In this document: in pieces, positions 25,821 through 33,838 of the stretch
Layout of the letters: every line of letters starts with the position of its first letter
Position numbering within the stretch: the first letter of the stretch is position 1
Notes under the pieces: model-generated
Told to the model about the DNA's origin: nothing
The model's database searches: none
The model's input: only the letters and a program-made list of their open reading frames with translations
Translations under genes and position numbers: made by a program
Source of the DNA: Gammaproteobacteria bacterium
GTDB taxonomy: Bacteria; Pseudomonadota; Gammaproteobacteria; RBG-16-57-12
Direction of reading: 5' to 3'
NCBI GenBank assembly: GCA_022712945.1
Contig: JAFLJP010000021.1
Location: 1-55,118, forward strand
Length of the DNA stretch: 55,118 nt

Positions 25821-26708
25821 TTATTTTGCATTTAGCGATGCAATCTTTGCCTTACAAACCTCTTCGGTTAGGGTTTGTAATTTGTCCACTTCTTGGGCTA
25901 GCCAGTTAAGTTCTTCTTCGGTGATTTCGTAGTGCTCTGAATAGCGGGCATCAACATAGGCATGTTTTAGGCGTTGGAAGCTACGGCGATTGAATTTGCT
26001 GTTGCTGGTGAAATTGTCGAAATAGCGTGCATCCTGTTGAGCGCATAGCGAACGCAGTTGTGCGATGCTGTGGGTTTTGGGCCGATAATTGGTGCAGGTT
26101 AGAAGCGTGCAGCCGTAAAAGCGTTCGACTGTTTGGTGAAGCATAAATGCTGCAAAGTGATCATCACTGTCTTGTATTGCAATCTTGAAATGTTTATAAA
26201 ATTTTTGGGCACTTTCAAACCACTGCTCAAAATGTTTTTCTGCAATAACCTTCTGCTCTTGAAGGGTAAGGTTTCCCGGTTGAACCAGCTCTTTTTTACT
26301 GTAGCTGTAGAGCTCGATACCTTGTTGTCGAATGTCTTTGAAAAAGTAGTGCCCTTTGTGAAGGTAGTTGCTAATGTCTTCAATGGTGTGGGTGATTAAA
26401 CCAACAGGCGTGCTGATGCGTCGCTGAATATTATCGTCAATAACATTCCATAATTCGTACTCTTCAATAAGGGCTGGGTCGTTAACAATAAGCAGAATAT
26501 CGTAATCACTAATATAGCCGTTGGTGGGGTCATAAACCCAAGTGCCTTTGGCATGGCTACCAAAGAGAATGATTTTAAGAATACGGTAACGAGCCTTAGC
26601 ATCATTTTTAGTGGCTAGATATTTGTCTAATTCATCGCGCAGCAGGGTGGCAATGGTTTGCACATCCTGTTGTTTTTGTTGGGGGAGATGGCCTAAGCTC
26701 GTTTTCAT
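25821..26708 (-). CDS. Nucleotidyltransferase (MNT) fused to a HEPN domain
   Basis: This 295-residue protein fuses two parts that are often separate toxin-antitoxin genes. The N-terminal part has the minimal nucleotidyltransferase signature G50-S51 (ILFGSHAKGTW) and D68-x-D70 (SDYDILLIV). The C-terminal part (about 155-280) is helical and HEPN-like (SAQKFYKHFKIA, HFAAFMLHQTVERFYGCTLL), and carries no obvious R-x4-6-H ribonuclease motif that I can place with certainty. MNT enzymes of such pairs modify their HEPN partner with AMP; whether the fused form works as a toxin, an antitoxin or a defence protein is unknown. It stands alone near the RES/Xre pair. Confidence 0.78.
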   Translation of the reverse strand: MKTSLGHLPQQKQQDVQTIATLLRDELDKYLATKNDAKARYRILKIILFGSHAKGTWVYDPTNGYISDYDILLIVNDPALIEEYELWNVIDDNIQRRISTPVGLITHTIEDISNYLHKGHYFFKDIRQQGIELYSYSKKELVQPGNLTLQEQKVIAEKHFEQWFESAQKFYKHFKIAIQDSDDHFAAFMLHQTVERFYGCTLLTCTNYRPKTHSIAQLRSLCAQQDARYFDNFTSNSKFNRRSFQRLKHAYVDARYSEHYEITEEELNWLAQEVDKLQTLTEEVCKAKIASLNAK

Positions 26709-26811
26709 CTGTTTATGGTACTACAGCGCCGCTCTAAAATTGATGTTTTATGGTTGATTTTGTAGTAAGTAGCTCAGATGGAGCTTGCGCAATCTGAGGA
26801 TATTCGCCATC

Positions 26812-26846
26812 AACCAAATAACAGGCCACCCTAGATTCTACACCCC
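26812..26846 (-). repeat. MITE family A, short end fragment at the RES stop codon
   Basis: TTCTACACCCC at 26836-26846 followed by TTA matches the family A terminus with one change (CACCCC for CATCCC), the same variant found at the left end of the copy at 30100. Inward similarity is weak. The target TTA is, on the minus strand, exactly the TAA stop codon of the RES gene. Confidence 0.5.
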
Positions 26847-27560
26847 TTAGGCGGGGTTAATTGTTAACAGCGTTTCACCAGGCTGGCGCTTGACGGTGAT
26901 GGTATTACCTTCGGTTCGGTAGGTTAAATAGCAGATGTGACGGGGGTTTGATAATACCTGTGGGTTGAAGATGGCATAGGTATTACCCACACAGCGGGCA
27001 GAGCGGGATAACAGGCCGGGGTGTCCGTCGTGGTGAATTCGAGCGCCAACCGGTTGGGTGAGTCGGTAGCTGTTGGGTGACGGATCAATCAGTGCGGGGA
27101 ATGTCTCTAGTTTTGAGATGAAGTTGAGTAGTCCGGCATCGCATCTTATCCGGTAGACTTTGCGTTCAATGACAATGCCATCAAGGGTATGCCACCCGGC
27201 ATCTTCAAGTAAGTTGGTTCGCCAGTGGTGGGCGGTCTCGTGGATGCTGGTTTCTAAGTCGTTTGCGCCATACCAGACACCGAATGAGCCATCTGAGTAG
27301 CGGCTTTTGGTGATGTTTTCGAAGGGGTAGTTGATCGCTTCGTTAAATATCGCCTCTTCAAATGGCCGGTCAATCACCGGTTGGTTTGAGGTATAGGTGT
27401 GGGGTTTGGTTGTCAGCTCCAGGTTGATTGCCGCTTGCCACCCGTCGGGTGAGTCTGTCAGGTCGTCATATAGATCTTGAGATTCCCGTACCGATACAAT
27501 ATTGCGATGAATGTCACCGTGTACATCGGCGAGAGTCAGCCCGTCAAACAATCCATCCAT
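26847..27560 (-). CDS. RES-domain toxin (NAD+ phosphorylase family)
   Basis: This 237-residue protein belongs to the RES family, whose studied members degrade NAD+. The conserved stretch is SRYSDGSFGVWYGANDLETS followed by IHETAHH: Arg87, Tyr97, Glu103 and Ser105 fall in the order R-Y-E-S that names the family. The C-terminal segment PVGARIHHDGHPGLLSRSAR is also typical (SRSAR around the conserved Ser/Arg). Its start overlaps the upstream antitoxin stop by one base. The TAA stop codon coincides with the target site of a mobile element end. The antitoxin gene is intact, so the pair is probably functional. Confidence 0.82.
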   Translation of the reverse strand: MDGLFDGLTLADVHGDIHRNIVSVRESQDLYDDLTDSPDGWQAAINLELTTKPHTYTSNQPVIDRPFEEAIFNEAINYPFENITKSRYSDGSFGVWYGANDLETSIHETAHHWRTNLLEDAGWHTLDGIVIERKVYRIRCDAGLLNFISKLETFPALIDPSPNSYRLTQPVGARIHHDGHPGLLSRSARCVGNTYAIFNPQVLSNPRHICYLTYRTEGNTITVKRQPGETLLTINPA

Positions 27561-27955
27561 TAGCGGCCTCGCGCTCGATCCAGATAGGCTCGAACGATTA
27601 ACAGTCCTGCAAATCCTCTCTGCTTGATTGATTCAGCCGGGGGCATTCCTTCAAAGGCTCGGTTGCGCTGTGTCATCCAGGCGTAGGCCAGCTCCCGATT
27701 GTGGGGGAATAGTAACCGCAGTGACTTATGGATGCTCATTAAAATACCCACGCGCTCCAGTAGATCCCGATTGGGTGCCAGTGGCTCCCCTTTGCGGTAG
27801 CGGGTTAATGCACCTCGGTTGGTGATTGACAGGCCCAATAAAGAGAGCTGGTCTTCGGTGGAGAGTTGCCAGTGTTCAAACAGTTTCATGACCATTTTGG
27901 CCAGTTCAGATCGGTCTGTTTTTGGTTCTTCAAAGGGTTGATTGATTGCAAGCAT
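27560..27955 (-). CDS. Xre/MbcA/ParS-type antitoxin of the RES toxin
   Basis: This 131-residue protein has the layout of antitoxins that accompany RES toxins. An N-terminal helix-turn-helix-like region is seen ([20 protein letters not shown], then TRYRKGEPL). The C-terminal MbcA/ParS toxin-binding domain shows [20 protein letters not shown] and ends with [15 protein letters not shown]. An earlier in-frame ATG exists at 28015, but ATG 27953-27955 has GAGGTG about seven bases upstream and fits family length. Together with the RES gene it forms a two-gene operon. Repression of their own promoter is expected from the family. Confidence 0.8.
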   Translation of the reverse strand: MLAINQPFEEPKTDRSELAKMVMKLFEHWQLSTEDQLSLLGLSITNRGALTRYRKGEPLAPNRDLLERVGILMSIHKSLRLLFPHNRELAYAWMTQRNRAFEGMPPAESIKQRGFAGLLIVRAYLDRARGR

Positions 27956-28119
27956 GATAGACACCTCTGCGATACATACATGGTTTAAGTATAACGCATG
28001 ATGTTGCAATTGCAACGCAAGGTGGGGCTATTCGTTTGAAGAGGTGCTGAATAAGGTGGGTTGTTTTTTACTTGATTACCGACCTCCTTGTCGGCATCAG
28101 TCTGAATTTAGCCTGATTT

Positions 28120-28713
28120 TTAATGGTGCAGTGCGCTCTCCACTTCGGCAAAGGTGTTGGCAATTTCGATGACTTCGACATGTTTGTTCATCAGTCGGCT
28201 GATGTGTGACAGTGAGAAGATGCCGCAGATGCTCTGTGTTCCGTCGGCCTGGCGTTCGGCGACCAGTATGTGGTGTCGACCACTGCGCTTGAGTGTGGTG
28301 AGTATATTGCCGGTTTTGGCATACTCTACGTCACTGAGGTCAAGTACCTGGATCTGTTCAATCGGTGTCATGACATCTTTGACATCAATGTCGTCTCGTT
28401 TGCAATTTACCCGCTGCATGTGTTTTATCGGTTTCTCTCCCAGTATGTCGATGCTGGTGATGATGCCTTTGAGATGCTGCTCTTCATCCACTACAAATAA
28501 CATGCGTACCGCCCGCTCGATCATCTGGCGGTTGGCTGTTTTTAGTGGTGTATTGGCACGGGTGGTGGCCGGGATGACGTGGTTAAGGTTGGTCATCACT
28601 TTGGCGGCGGAGCTCTCTTCGGTTATTTCTGTCATGTAGTCGGGTCTGGGTTGTACGATCGGGGTGGGTTTTTTGAGTGTTGTTTGTTGAATTGCGGCAT
28701 ACTCTGAATACAT
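28120..28713 (-). CDS. CBS-domain-pair protein (tandem copy 1)
   Basis: This 197-residue soluble protein contains a CBS pair. CBS1 runs about 45-95 (KTANRQMIERAVRMLFVVDE then HLKGIITSIDILGEK) and CBS2 about 110-180 (VKDVMTPIEQIQVLDLSD, RSGRHHILVA, ICGIFSLSHISRLMN). CBS pairs bind adenine nucleotides and act as sensors. No effector domain is attached. It is a close paralogue of the gene at 28875-29468, with the same length and order of motifs, which indicates tandem duplication. AGGAGAGGAAACT lies just upstream of the start. The function is unknown. Confidence 0.8.
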   Translation of the reverse strand: MYSEYAAIQQTTLKKPTPIVQPRPDYMTEITEESSAAKVMTNLNHVIPATTRANTPLKTANRQMIERAVRMLFVVDEEQHLKGIITSIDILGEKPIKHMQRVNCKRDDIDVKDVMTPIEQIQVLDLSDVEYAKTGNILTTLKRSGRHHILVAERQADGTQSICGIFSLSHISRLMNKHVEVIEIANTFAEVESALHH

Positions 28714-28752
28714 AGTTTCCTCTCCTTATTATCAACATTACGACCAACTTGA

Positions 28753-28795
28753 GAAGGCTCTGAATAAGTTTGGTTAGAACTATTTCAGAGCCTTC
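28753..28795. repeat. Family C mini-element (perfect 12-bp arms)
   Basis: GAAGGCTCTGAA at 28753-28764 and TTCAGAGCCTTC at 28784-28795 are perfect inverted repeats. The left half continues TAAGTTTGGTTAGA, like the copies at 32244 and 51844. It lies between the two CBS genes and may act as a transcription terminator hairpin. Confidence 0.7.
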
Positions 28796-28874
28796 TTAAA
28801 GCTAGTTGAGTAATCTTGATTGATCAAGTCAGGAATTATATTCTGTCACCGCGCCGGGATGAGGCTGCTGTTTG

Positions 28875-29468
28875 CTAATGATGTGAAGCTTTCTGTGCAA
28901 CCACAAGTGGCTTGGGTGGGTTTGCAATGGTGGTTTGGGTATTCATCATTTGGCTGATGTGTGAAAGTGAAAAGGTACCGCAAATGGTGAGTGTACCATC
29001 GTCTAGGTAGTCGCCGATGAGAGCGTGGTGTCGGCCGCTGTCTTTGAGAGTGCTGATAATGTCGCCCACCTTGGCGCGTTCGATGTCGCTGTAGTCCAGT
29101 ATCTCTATCTCCCCGATGGGGGTCATCAGCTCTTTCACTATAATGTCGTGGGTGGCACACCGAAAGTGCTGCATATATTTGAGGGGTTTCTCTCCCAGCA
29201 AGTCATTACTGGTGATAACGCCTTGTACTTGTTGTAACTCATCCAGAACAAACAGCATGCGTACGCCACGCGCTATCATCTGCTGATTCGCCTCTTTTAG
29301 GCCGGTATTTTCATTCGTTGTTGCCGGGGTGATCAGATTCAGGTCGCTCATTACTTTGAATGCCGGGCTCTCTTCGGTAATATCAATGGTGTATTTGCCG
29401 GAGGGCGGGGTGAGCGGGGTTGGTTTTGCTAATATCGATTGTGGGATGGGTGCATAGTGTGCGGCCAT
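28875..29468 (-). CDS. CBS-domain-pair protein (tandem copy 2)
   Basis: This 197-residue protein is a paralogue of the downstream CBS protein. Shared features include the start pattern KPTPLTPPSGKYTIDITEES, QMIARGVRMLFVLDELQQVQ, GVITSNDLLGEKPLKYMQ, KELMTPIGEIEILDYSD, SGRHHALIGDYLDDGTLTIC and FSLSHISQMMN. ATG 29466-29468 is preferred to the upstream ATG at 29510 because GGAGAGG precedes it and because the length then equals that of its paralogue. It probably binds an adenylate ligand. No partner gene is adjacent apart from the duplicate, and the biological role is unknown. Confidence 0.8.
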   Translation of the reverse strand: MAAHYAPIPQSILAKPTPLTPPSGKYTIDITEESPAFKVMSDLNLITPATTNENTGLKEANQQMIARGVRMLFVLDELQQVQGVITSNDLLGEKPLKYMQHFRCATHDIIVKELMTPIGEIEILDYSDIERAKVGDIISTLKDSGRHHALIGDYLDDGTLTICGTFSLSHISQMMNTQTTIANPPKPLVVAQKASHH

Positions 29469-29610
29469 GATTGCCTCTCCTAGTGTTTTTGTGCATTGAG
29501 TCTTAAACACTAGTTCAGCAGTGTGAATTGTTCAAGGTGGTGGATCTGCCAAGGGAGGTCACGTATTGGAAATATTGGAAAGAGGAGAGCACAGAAGAGG
29601 TGTTGAAAAT

Positions 29611-29687
<77 letters not shown>

Positions 29688-29823
29688 TCAACTGGAGCGC
29701 ATAGTACCAGTTTAATCGCGTAATGCGAGAATTATTTCAGTTTTATCTGTTTTTTATCGCTATAAACACCTGTTGGCAGTATTTAGGTTATAATAACGCC
29801 CTTTCCCCTGATGGATGTGTGTG

Positions 29824-30099
29824 ATGAGTTCTGATCCTGATAAGTTAGTAAAGAAGCATGATCAGTTGATTCATTCTGAGATGTTGAAAGTCACTTCCCA
29901 TGTGCAGCGTCGCAGCCATGATTGGATGATTAATACCGTGATGCTTGAAGGTATTGATGTTCCGTTTAAGTATAAGCGCAAGCGTAAGTATAAATCCCTT
30001 GAAGATGCACAGGTTAATCTGACCTATTATCGAGACAGCGAAAAGGTCGCTGGTTTTGAGATGGAGATTATGACCGTGGTGCGTATTAAGCGGGCCTAA
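29824..30099 (+). CDS. Small conserved-looking hypothetical protein
   Basis: This 91-residue charged protein has no recognised domain. It begins SSDPDKLVKKHDQLIHSEML, has a lysine/arginine-rich patch FKYKRKRKYKSLED and ends IMTVVRIKRA. No signal peptide or membrane segment is present. A TATAAT box at 29789-29794 lies upstream. ATG codons at 29815 and 29824 are both possible; the second is preferred weakly. The TAA stop (30097-30099) is exactly the target duplication of the complete MITE copy at 30100. A nucleic-acid-binding role would fit the charge but is only a guess. Confidence 0.6.
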   Translation: MSSDPDKLVKKHDQLIHSEMLKVTSHVQRRSHDWMINTVMLEGIDVPFKYKRKRKYKSLEDAQVNLTYYRDSEKVAGFEMEIMTVVRIKRA

Positions 30100-30258
30100 G
30101 GGGTGTAGAATTTATTAAAATACCGCTCTTACTTGTCTTTCCCCCCACCCTATCTAGGCTGGTATTCGTTGCGTAGCCCACTATGCGCCCAATACCAGCC
30201 TAGATAGAGTGAATGAAAATCCGGCGTAATAACGGTATTTTAATTTCTTCTACATCCC
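30100..30258 (-). mobile_element. MITE family A, complete copy 2 (159 bp)
   Basis: This element has the same length as the copy at 15838-15996 and lies in opposite orientation. It is flanked by TAA at 30097-30099 and 30259-30261, matching a 3-bp duplication. The inner hairpin (CTATCTAGGCTGGTATT facing AATACCAGCCTAGATAG) is intact, and the loop is the reverse complement of the copy 1 loop. The left flank TAA is the stop codon of the gene at 29824. Confidence 0.85.
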
Positions 30259-30261
30259 TAA

Positions 30262-30589
30262 GCGCTCGCTCACGCCGAAACAAATGAGCACGGTTTCTGC
30301 TCAGCCTGAATTTTATCCGGACAATTCATAAGTCATGTGCAACTTGGCTTGTCTATTGATTCCACAGGAAACATTTATTCAGTCGTTCGTCATCACTGAT
30401 ACGAAGCTCCTTCATGACTTTCCCTGTAAAACCAATATCCTGTGCGATCTTTGCGCAAATTCATGAAATGTCCGGGTTAACCAAACTCATTCATCGCTTT
30501 TTTTCGCGGGTTTTCTGTCGCGAAGAGAGTAGCTTGCGTGGTGGCTTTTCGGTAGCATGGCGAGCTTGTTGATTGTTCTGGAATAGATT
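30262..30589. other. Intergenic stretch with probable insertion-sequence debris
   Basis: No intact gene is seen. Around 30460-30482, CATGAAATGTCCGGGTTAA looks like the end of an IS1380-like or similar element, and ACTTTCCCTGTAAAACCAAT nearby fits an old transposase-associated segment on the minus strand. The promoter of the UbiA-like gene should lie in the last 100 bases, but no clear boxes were identified. Confidence 0.35.
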
Positions 30590-31489
30590 ATGGGTGTTAA
30601 CCTGCTTGCTCTGTGGCGGGCTTCACGGCCAATGATGGTGTTGGTGAGTGTTTTTTCGGTGTTATTGGCGTTAGCGGTTGCTGCAGGTCACGGGGTTTCT
30701 GTGGTGCCACTTGAGGCGGGTTTGCTGATGTCGGGGGTGGTGTTGGCCCACGTTGGTTTTAATCTGCTGTGCAGTTATCACGATGTGGCAAGTGGCTTCT
30801 CTTCCCGGTCGGTGGCAATGCCATTCAGTGATACGACGATGCTGCTTGAGGCGCAGAGTCGGTTGTTGAAACGGGCTGCCGTTGCGCTGATTGCGTTGGC
30901 TCTTTTGGTGGGCGGCTATTTTGTTTTGGCCCGGGGGCTGGGTTTACTCTTTCCAATACTCTTCTCGCTATTGATGGTGGTCAGCTATCACCGCTGGTCG
31001 CTACGTAAACCGCATGTTGGCTTGATTCTTCCCGGTATTATTTTAGGGCCGATACTGATTGTCAGTAGCTACTACGCACTCACCGGAGTGTATGATTTTG
31101 ATGCGCTTTATGTGTCGCTGGCCTCATTTTTTCTGATCTGCAATCTATTTTTGCTGAATCAATATCCAAATTATTATTTAAACCTTGAGCTGAGTCGGTT
31201 CTATTTCCCAGTGGTTTACGGTACCAAGCGCAGCAGTGTGGTGCATGTGGTGTTTTCGCTAGGTGTTCTGTATGTGATTGGTATGGGTGATATTATTGGC
31301 TTGTTGCCTGAGCAATCCCCCTGGGCAATGCTGCCGATGCTGTTGGCACTCTATGCGGTTGTGGGTGGTTTTAAATTCGGCACCGATGGTGAGCGCTTGA
31401 AACCCCACTTATGGGCGAATATGGCGGCACTGTTGCTGGTTGAATTGATGTTGGTTGCTTTGCTTTTTTGTCAGCCACTCTCATCTTAG
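30590..31489 (+). CDS. UbiA/MenA-like prenyltransferase-fold membrane protein, degenerate active site
   Basis: This 299-residue integral membrane protein has eight to nine hydrophobic helices in the layout of UbiA-superfamily prenyltransferases. The first Asp-rich site N-L-x-ND-x-x-D appears as N58-LLCSYH-D65-VASG: the outer Asn, D65 and Gly remain but the central Asn-Asp is Cys-Ser. The second site, usually N-x-x-PD-x-x-x-D, is NQYPNYYLN (190-198) with both Asp changed to Asn. These Asp residues bind Mg-diphosphate in known members, so ordinary prenyl transfer is doubtful. It may have another role or use another substrate. Divergent neighbours are genes for tRNA and thiamine functions; no menaquinone genes are nearby. 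Confidence 0.7.
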   Translation: MGVNLLALWRASRPMMVLVSVFSVLLALAVAAGHGVSVVPLEAGLLMSGVVLAHVGFNLLCSYHDVASGFSSRSVAMPFSDTTMLLEAQSRLLKRAAVALIALALLVGGYFVLARGLGLLFPILFSLLMVVSYHRWSLRKPHVGLILPGIILGPILIVSSYYALTGVYDFDALYVSLASFFLICNLFLLNQYPNYYLNLELSRFYFPVVYGTKRSSVVHVVFSLGVLYVIGMGDIIGLLPEQSPWAMLPMLLALYAVVGGFKFGTDGERLKPHLWANMAALLLVELMLVALLFCQPLSS

Positions 31490-31496
31490 TTGAAAG

Positions 31497-31546
31497 GTGA
31501 ACAAAAATTCGGCGTAATAACGGTACTTTAACTTCCTCTACATCCC
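31497..31546 (-). repeat. MITE family A, solo left end overlapping trmB 3' end
   Basis: On the minus strand it reads GGGATGTAGAGGAAGTTAA, then AGTACCGTTATTACGCCGAA and TTTTTGTTCAC, matching about 50 bases of the left arm of the full element, with TAA at 31547-31549 as flank. The central hairpin and right end are missing. It supplies the last codons and stop of trmB. Confidence 0.8.
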
Positions 31547-32230
31547 TAAGTTACAAAAAATCAGATCCCATACGTCGTGTCCTAAGCGATGCCCCCGTTG
31601 CTCAAAGTGGGTGAGGGGACGGTGGTCGGGGCGCGGGGCAAACTGGTTGCTCTCTTGGGTGTTGCTAAAGGCGGGGTGGGCGATCAGCTGTGTCATCATA
31701 TGCTGTGCATAATTTTCCCAATCCGTTGCCATGTGGATGACGCCCCCCCTTTTCAGCTTTTTGGCGAGTAGATCAAGAAGTGAGGGCTGCACAATGCGTC
31801 GCTTATGGTGGCGTTTTTTGTGCCAGGGGTCGGGAAAGAAGAGTTGAAAGCGGTCCAGGCTGTTATCCGGAACCTGCTGTTTTAATACCTCGATGGCATC
31901 GTGATGACAGAGGCGAATATTGCTGATGGTCTGTTCTTCAATTTGCAATAGCAGGTTGCCGATGCCGGGACGATGGACTTCAATACCAATAAAGTCATTT
32001 TCCGGTTGGTTTTTCGCCATTTCAGCCAGCGAGACTCCATTGCCAAAACCCACTTCGAGCACCCTTGGTGCCTGGCGGTTAAAGAGCTGGTCGAGATCGA
32101 GTGGCTGCTGGTTATATTCAATGCCATAAACGGGCCAGGTCTCATCAAGTGCACGAAGCTGGCCTCTGGTCAGGCGACCCTGGCGGCAGGAGAAACTACG
32201 AATCTGGCGAAGGTGTTTAACATCACTCAT
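31538..32230 (-). CDS. trmB: tRNA (guanine-N7-)-methyltransferase TrmB
   Basis: This 230-residue enzyme methylates G46 in the variable loop of tRNAs using S-adenosylmethionine. The SAM site is LEVGFGNGVSLAEMA. The family signature FFPDPWHKKRHHKRR (the usual FPDPW-KKRH--RR) is present, as are IRLCHHDAIEVL and ATDWENYAQHMM. The family normally ends near VWDLIF. Here the last residues Leu-Gly-Met and the stop TAG are read from the end of a mobile element, a harmless-looking C-terminal replacement. It is part of the thiS-thiG-trmB order, on the same strand as those genes. Confidence 0.93.
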   Translation of the reverse strand: MSDVKHLRQIRSFSCRQGRLTRGQLRALDETWPVYGIEYNQQPLDLDQLFNRQAPRVLEVGFGNGVSLAEMAKNQPENDFIGIEVHRPGIGNLLLQIEEQTISNIRLCHHDAIEVLKQQVPDNSLDRFQLFFPDPWHKKRHHKRRIVQPSLLDLLAKKLKRGGVIHMATDWENYAQHMMTQLIAHPAFSNTQESNQFAPRPDHRPLTHFEQRGHRLGHDVWDLIFCNLGM

Positions 32231-32243
32231 GGGGAGGCTCGAT

Positions 32244-32405
32244 AAGGACGCTCTGAATAAGTCCGGTTAGATTTAGGCTGAGTGGAAATTGTTCTCATCT
32301 GTTTCGAAATGCGCAGTAATAGTTGCTCTATTGGTGCAGTTTTCGGGACAGATGAGGGTGACTTCAGCCAGCCTAAAATAATCATGACTTGTTCAGGTCT
32401 TCCTT
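32244..32405. mobile_element. Family C MITE-like element (162 bp)
   Basis: AAGGACGCTCTGAATAAGTC at the left faces GACTTGTTCAGGTCTTCCTT at the right; the similarity of the terminal repeats continues for about 37 bases to TTTAGGCTG. An inner pair (CTCATCTGT near 32295 and ACAGATGAG near 32349) makes it doubly palindromic. No coding sequence is present. It lies between thiG and trmB, upstream of the trmB start, so it may affect trmB expression. Confidence 0.75.
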
Positions 32406-32412
32406 GAAAATA

Positions 32413-32451
32413 GCCCGGGTCTCCACGGTTTGTGGCGTTCCCGGGATTTTT
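32413..32451. terminator. GC-rich hairpin with T-run between thiG and trmB
   Basis: GCCCGGG...CCAC pairs with GTGG...CCCGGG, closed by TTTTT on the plus strand. On the minus strand it could reduce readthrough from thiG into trmB. The direction it serves is uncertain, and it may belong to the neighbouring repeat. Confidence 0.35.
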
Positions 32452-32492
32452 CGCAGTGGATTCTTCCTAAGTCCGACAGCCTGCTAAACAGG

Positions 32493-32542
32493 GTGAACAA
32501 TAATTCGGCGTAATAACGGTAGGTTAACTTCTTCTACATCCC
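32493..32542 (-). repeat. MITE family A, solo left end at the thiG stop codon
   Basis: Minus-strand GGGATGTAGAAGAAGTTAAC, then CTACCGTTATTACGCCGAAT and TATTGTTCAC, match the left arm of the full element, with TTA at 32543-32545 as target. That triplet, read on the minus strand, is the thiG stop TAA. Together with the copy at 31497 it flanks trmB in direct orientation. Confidence 0.8.
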
Positions 32543-33334
32543 TTAGAAAAAAGTACCATCAATGGGTGACGAGGCGCTGGCGTACTGTTTGCGAGGCATG
32601 CGACCGGCAAGGAAACCTTCACGACCCGCTTCAATCGCTTTTTTCATCGCGGATGCCATCAATACTGGCTGTTGTGCGCAGGCGATGGCGCTATTCATCA
32701 AAACACCATCACACCCCAGTTCCATGGCAAAGGTAGCATCCGATGGGGTGCCGACGCCGGCATCAACCAGAATCGGTACCTTGGCATTTTCGATAATCAG
32801 TTTGATGTTGTAGGGGTTGCAGATACCCAGTCCAGAACCGATGAGGCCCGCTAGGGGCATGACCGCAACACAGCCCATCTCTTCAAGACGCTTAGCAACG
32901 ATGGGGTCATCATTGGTATAGACCATCACATCAAAGCCATCTTTTATCAGCACCTCAGCCGCCACCAGGGTTTCGCTCATGTTGGGGTAGAGTGTCTTCT
33001 CATCACCCAGTACCTCCAGTTTCACCAGGTTATGGCCATCAAGCAGCTCCCGCCCCAGGCGACAGGTGCGAATGGCATCCTCAGCGGTATAGCAACCTGC
33101 GGTATTGGGCAGTATGGTGTATTCACTGGGGGGAACAACGTCCAGCAGGTTGGGTTCGCCGGGGTTTTGTCCAATATTGGTGCGACGGATGGCGACGGTG
33201 ATGATCTCGGCACCGCTGGCTTGGGTCGCCTGACGGGTCTCTTCAAGATCCTGATACTTACCACTGCCAACCAACAGGCGGGAGCGGTACTCTTTTCCGG
33301 CAATAGTGAGGGGTGTGTCGACCGTATGTGGCAT
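32543..33334 (-). CDS. thiG: Thiazole synthase ThiG
   Basis: This 263-residue enzyme forms the thiazole phosphate moiety of thiamine from 1-deoxyxylulose-5-phosphate, dehydroglycine and ThiS-thiocarboxylate. The TIM barrel is complete: [61 protein letters not shown] with the Schiff-base Lys105, [33 protein letters not shown] and [10 protein letters not shown]. Length is normal for the family. The stop codon TAA lies exactly in the target duplication of a mobile element end. ThiS is encoded just upstream, so this is an operon. Confidence 0.95.
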   Translation of the reverse strand: MPHTVDTPLTIAGKEYRSRLLVGSGKYQDLEETRQATQASGAEIITVAIRRTNIGQNPGEPNLLDVVPPSEYTILPNTAGCYTAEDAIRTCRLGRELLDGHNLVKLEVLGDEKTLYPNMSETLVAAEVLIKDGFDVMVYTNDDPIVAKRLEEMGCVAVMPLAGLIGSGLGICNPYNIKLIIENAKVPILVDAGVGTPSDATFAMELGCDGVLMNSAIACAQQPVLMASAMKKAIEAGREGFLAGRMPRKQYASASSPIDGTFF

Positions 33335-33429
33335 CTGATTAACCTAAATATATTGTTTGATATGAGCAGTGCGGAATTATATCACTGTGGCGGCTGGCTA
33401 TGCGAGTGGTGTGGGCTGAAAGTGCTTTT

Positions 33430-33630
33430 TCAACCGCCACCAATGGCGTGAACCACCTCTATTTTGTCACCCTCTTTGAAGGTGTGTTGTGAATATCGGC
33501 TGCGGGTGACAATATCGAGGTTAACCTCCATCGCCACACGTCGGTCGGTGAGGCCGAGCTCCTCGACAAGTTGCGTGGCGGTAAAACCATCGGCAACGTT
33601 GCGGCTTTCGCCATTAACAAAAATCTGCAT
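33430..33630 (-). CDS. thiS: Sulfur carrier protein ThiS
   Basis: This 66-residue ubiquitin-like sulfur carrier for thiazole synthesis starts MQIFVNGESRNVADGFTATQ and ends IGGG. The C-terminal Gly-Gly pair is adenylated and converted to the thiocarboxylate; here one more Gly is seen (AIGGG), as in many ThiS proteins. It lies 95 bases upstream of thiG on the same strand and is transcribed first. Length and motif match the family. Confidence 0.92.
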   Translation of the reverse strand: MQIFVNGESRNVADGFTATQLVEELGLTDRRVAMEVNLDIVTRSRYSQHTFKEGDKIEVVHAIGGG

Positions 33631-33838
33631 ATATTGAGCACCTGGGGTTTAAGTTTGTGCGTAGTTTACGTTTTTTGACTCGCTAGCTCAAAAAATCGTA
33701 TGAAGTGTTTTGTATGGGATAGTTTTCTTGATTGTCGATGATGTCGCTCTTTAAGCTTTTTTGTGATGAAATAGCACAGAGTAAATCGACTCGATATCAA
33801 TGCAATATCCACTTAAAAAAATGTATTAGGCTGGCCAT

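Noticed and set aside
29773..29794. Complete sigma-70 promoter TTGGCA with TATAAT before the 91-residue gene
   Set aside because: The two boxes are only ten bases apart, too close for a sigma-70 promoter, so only the TATAAT was mentioned.
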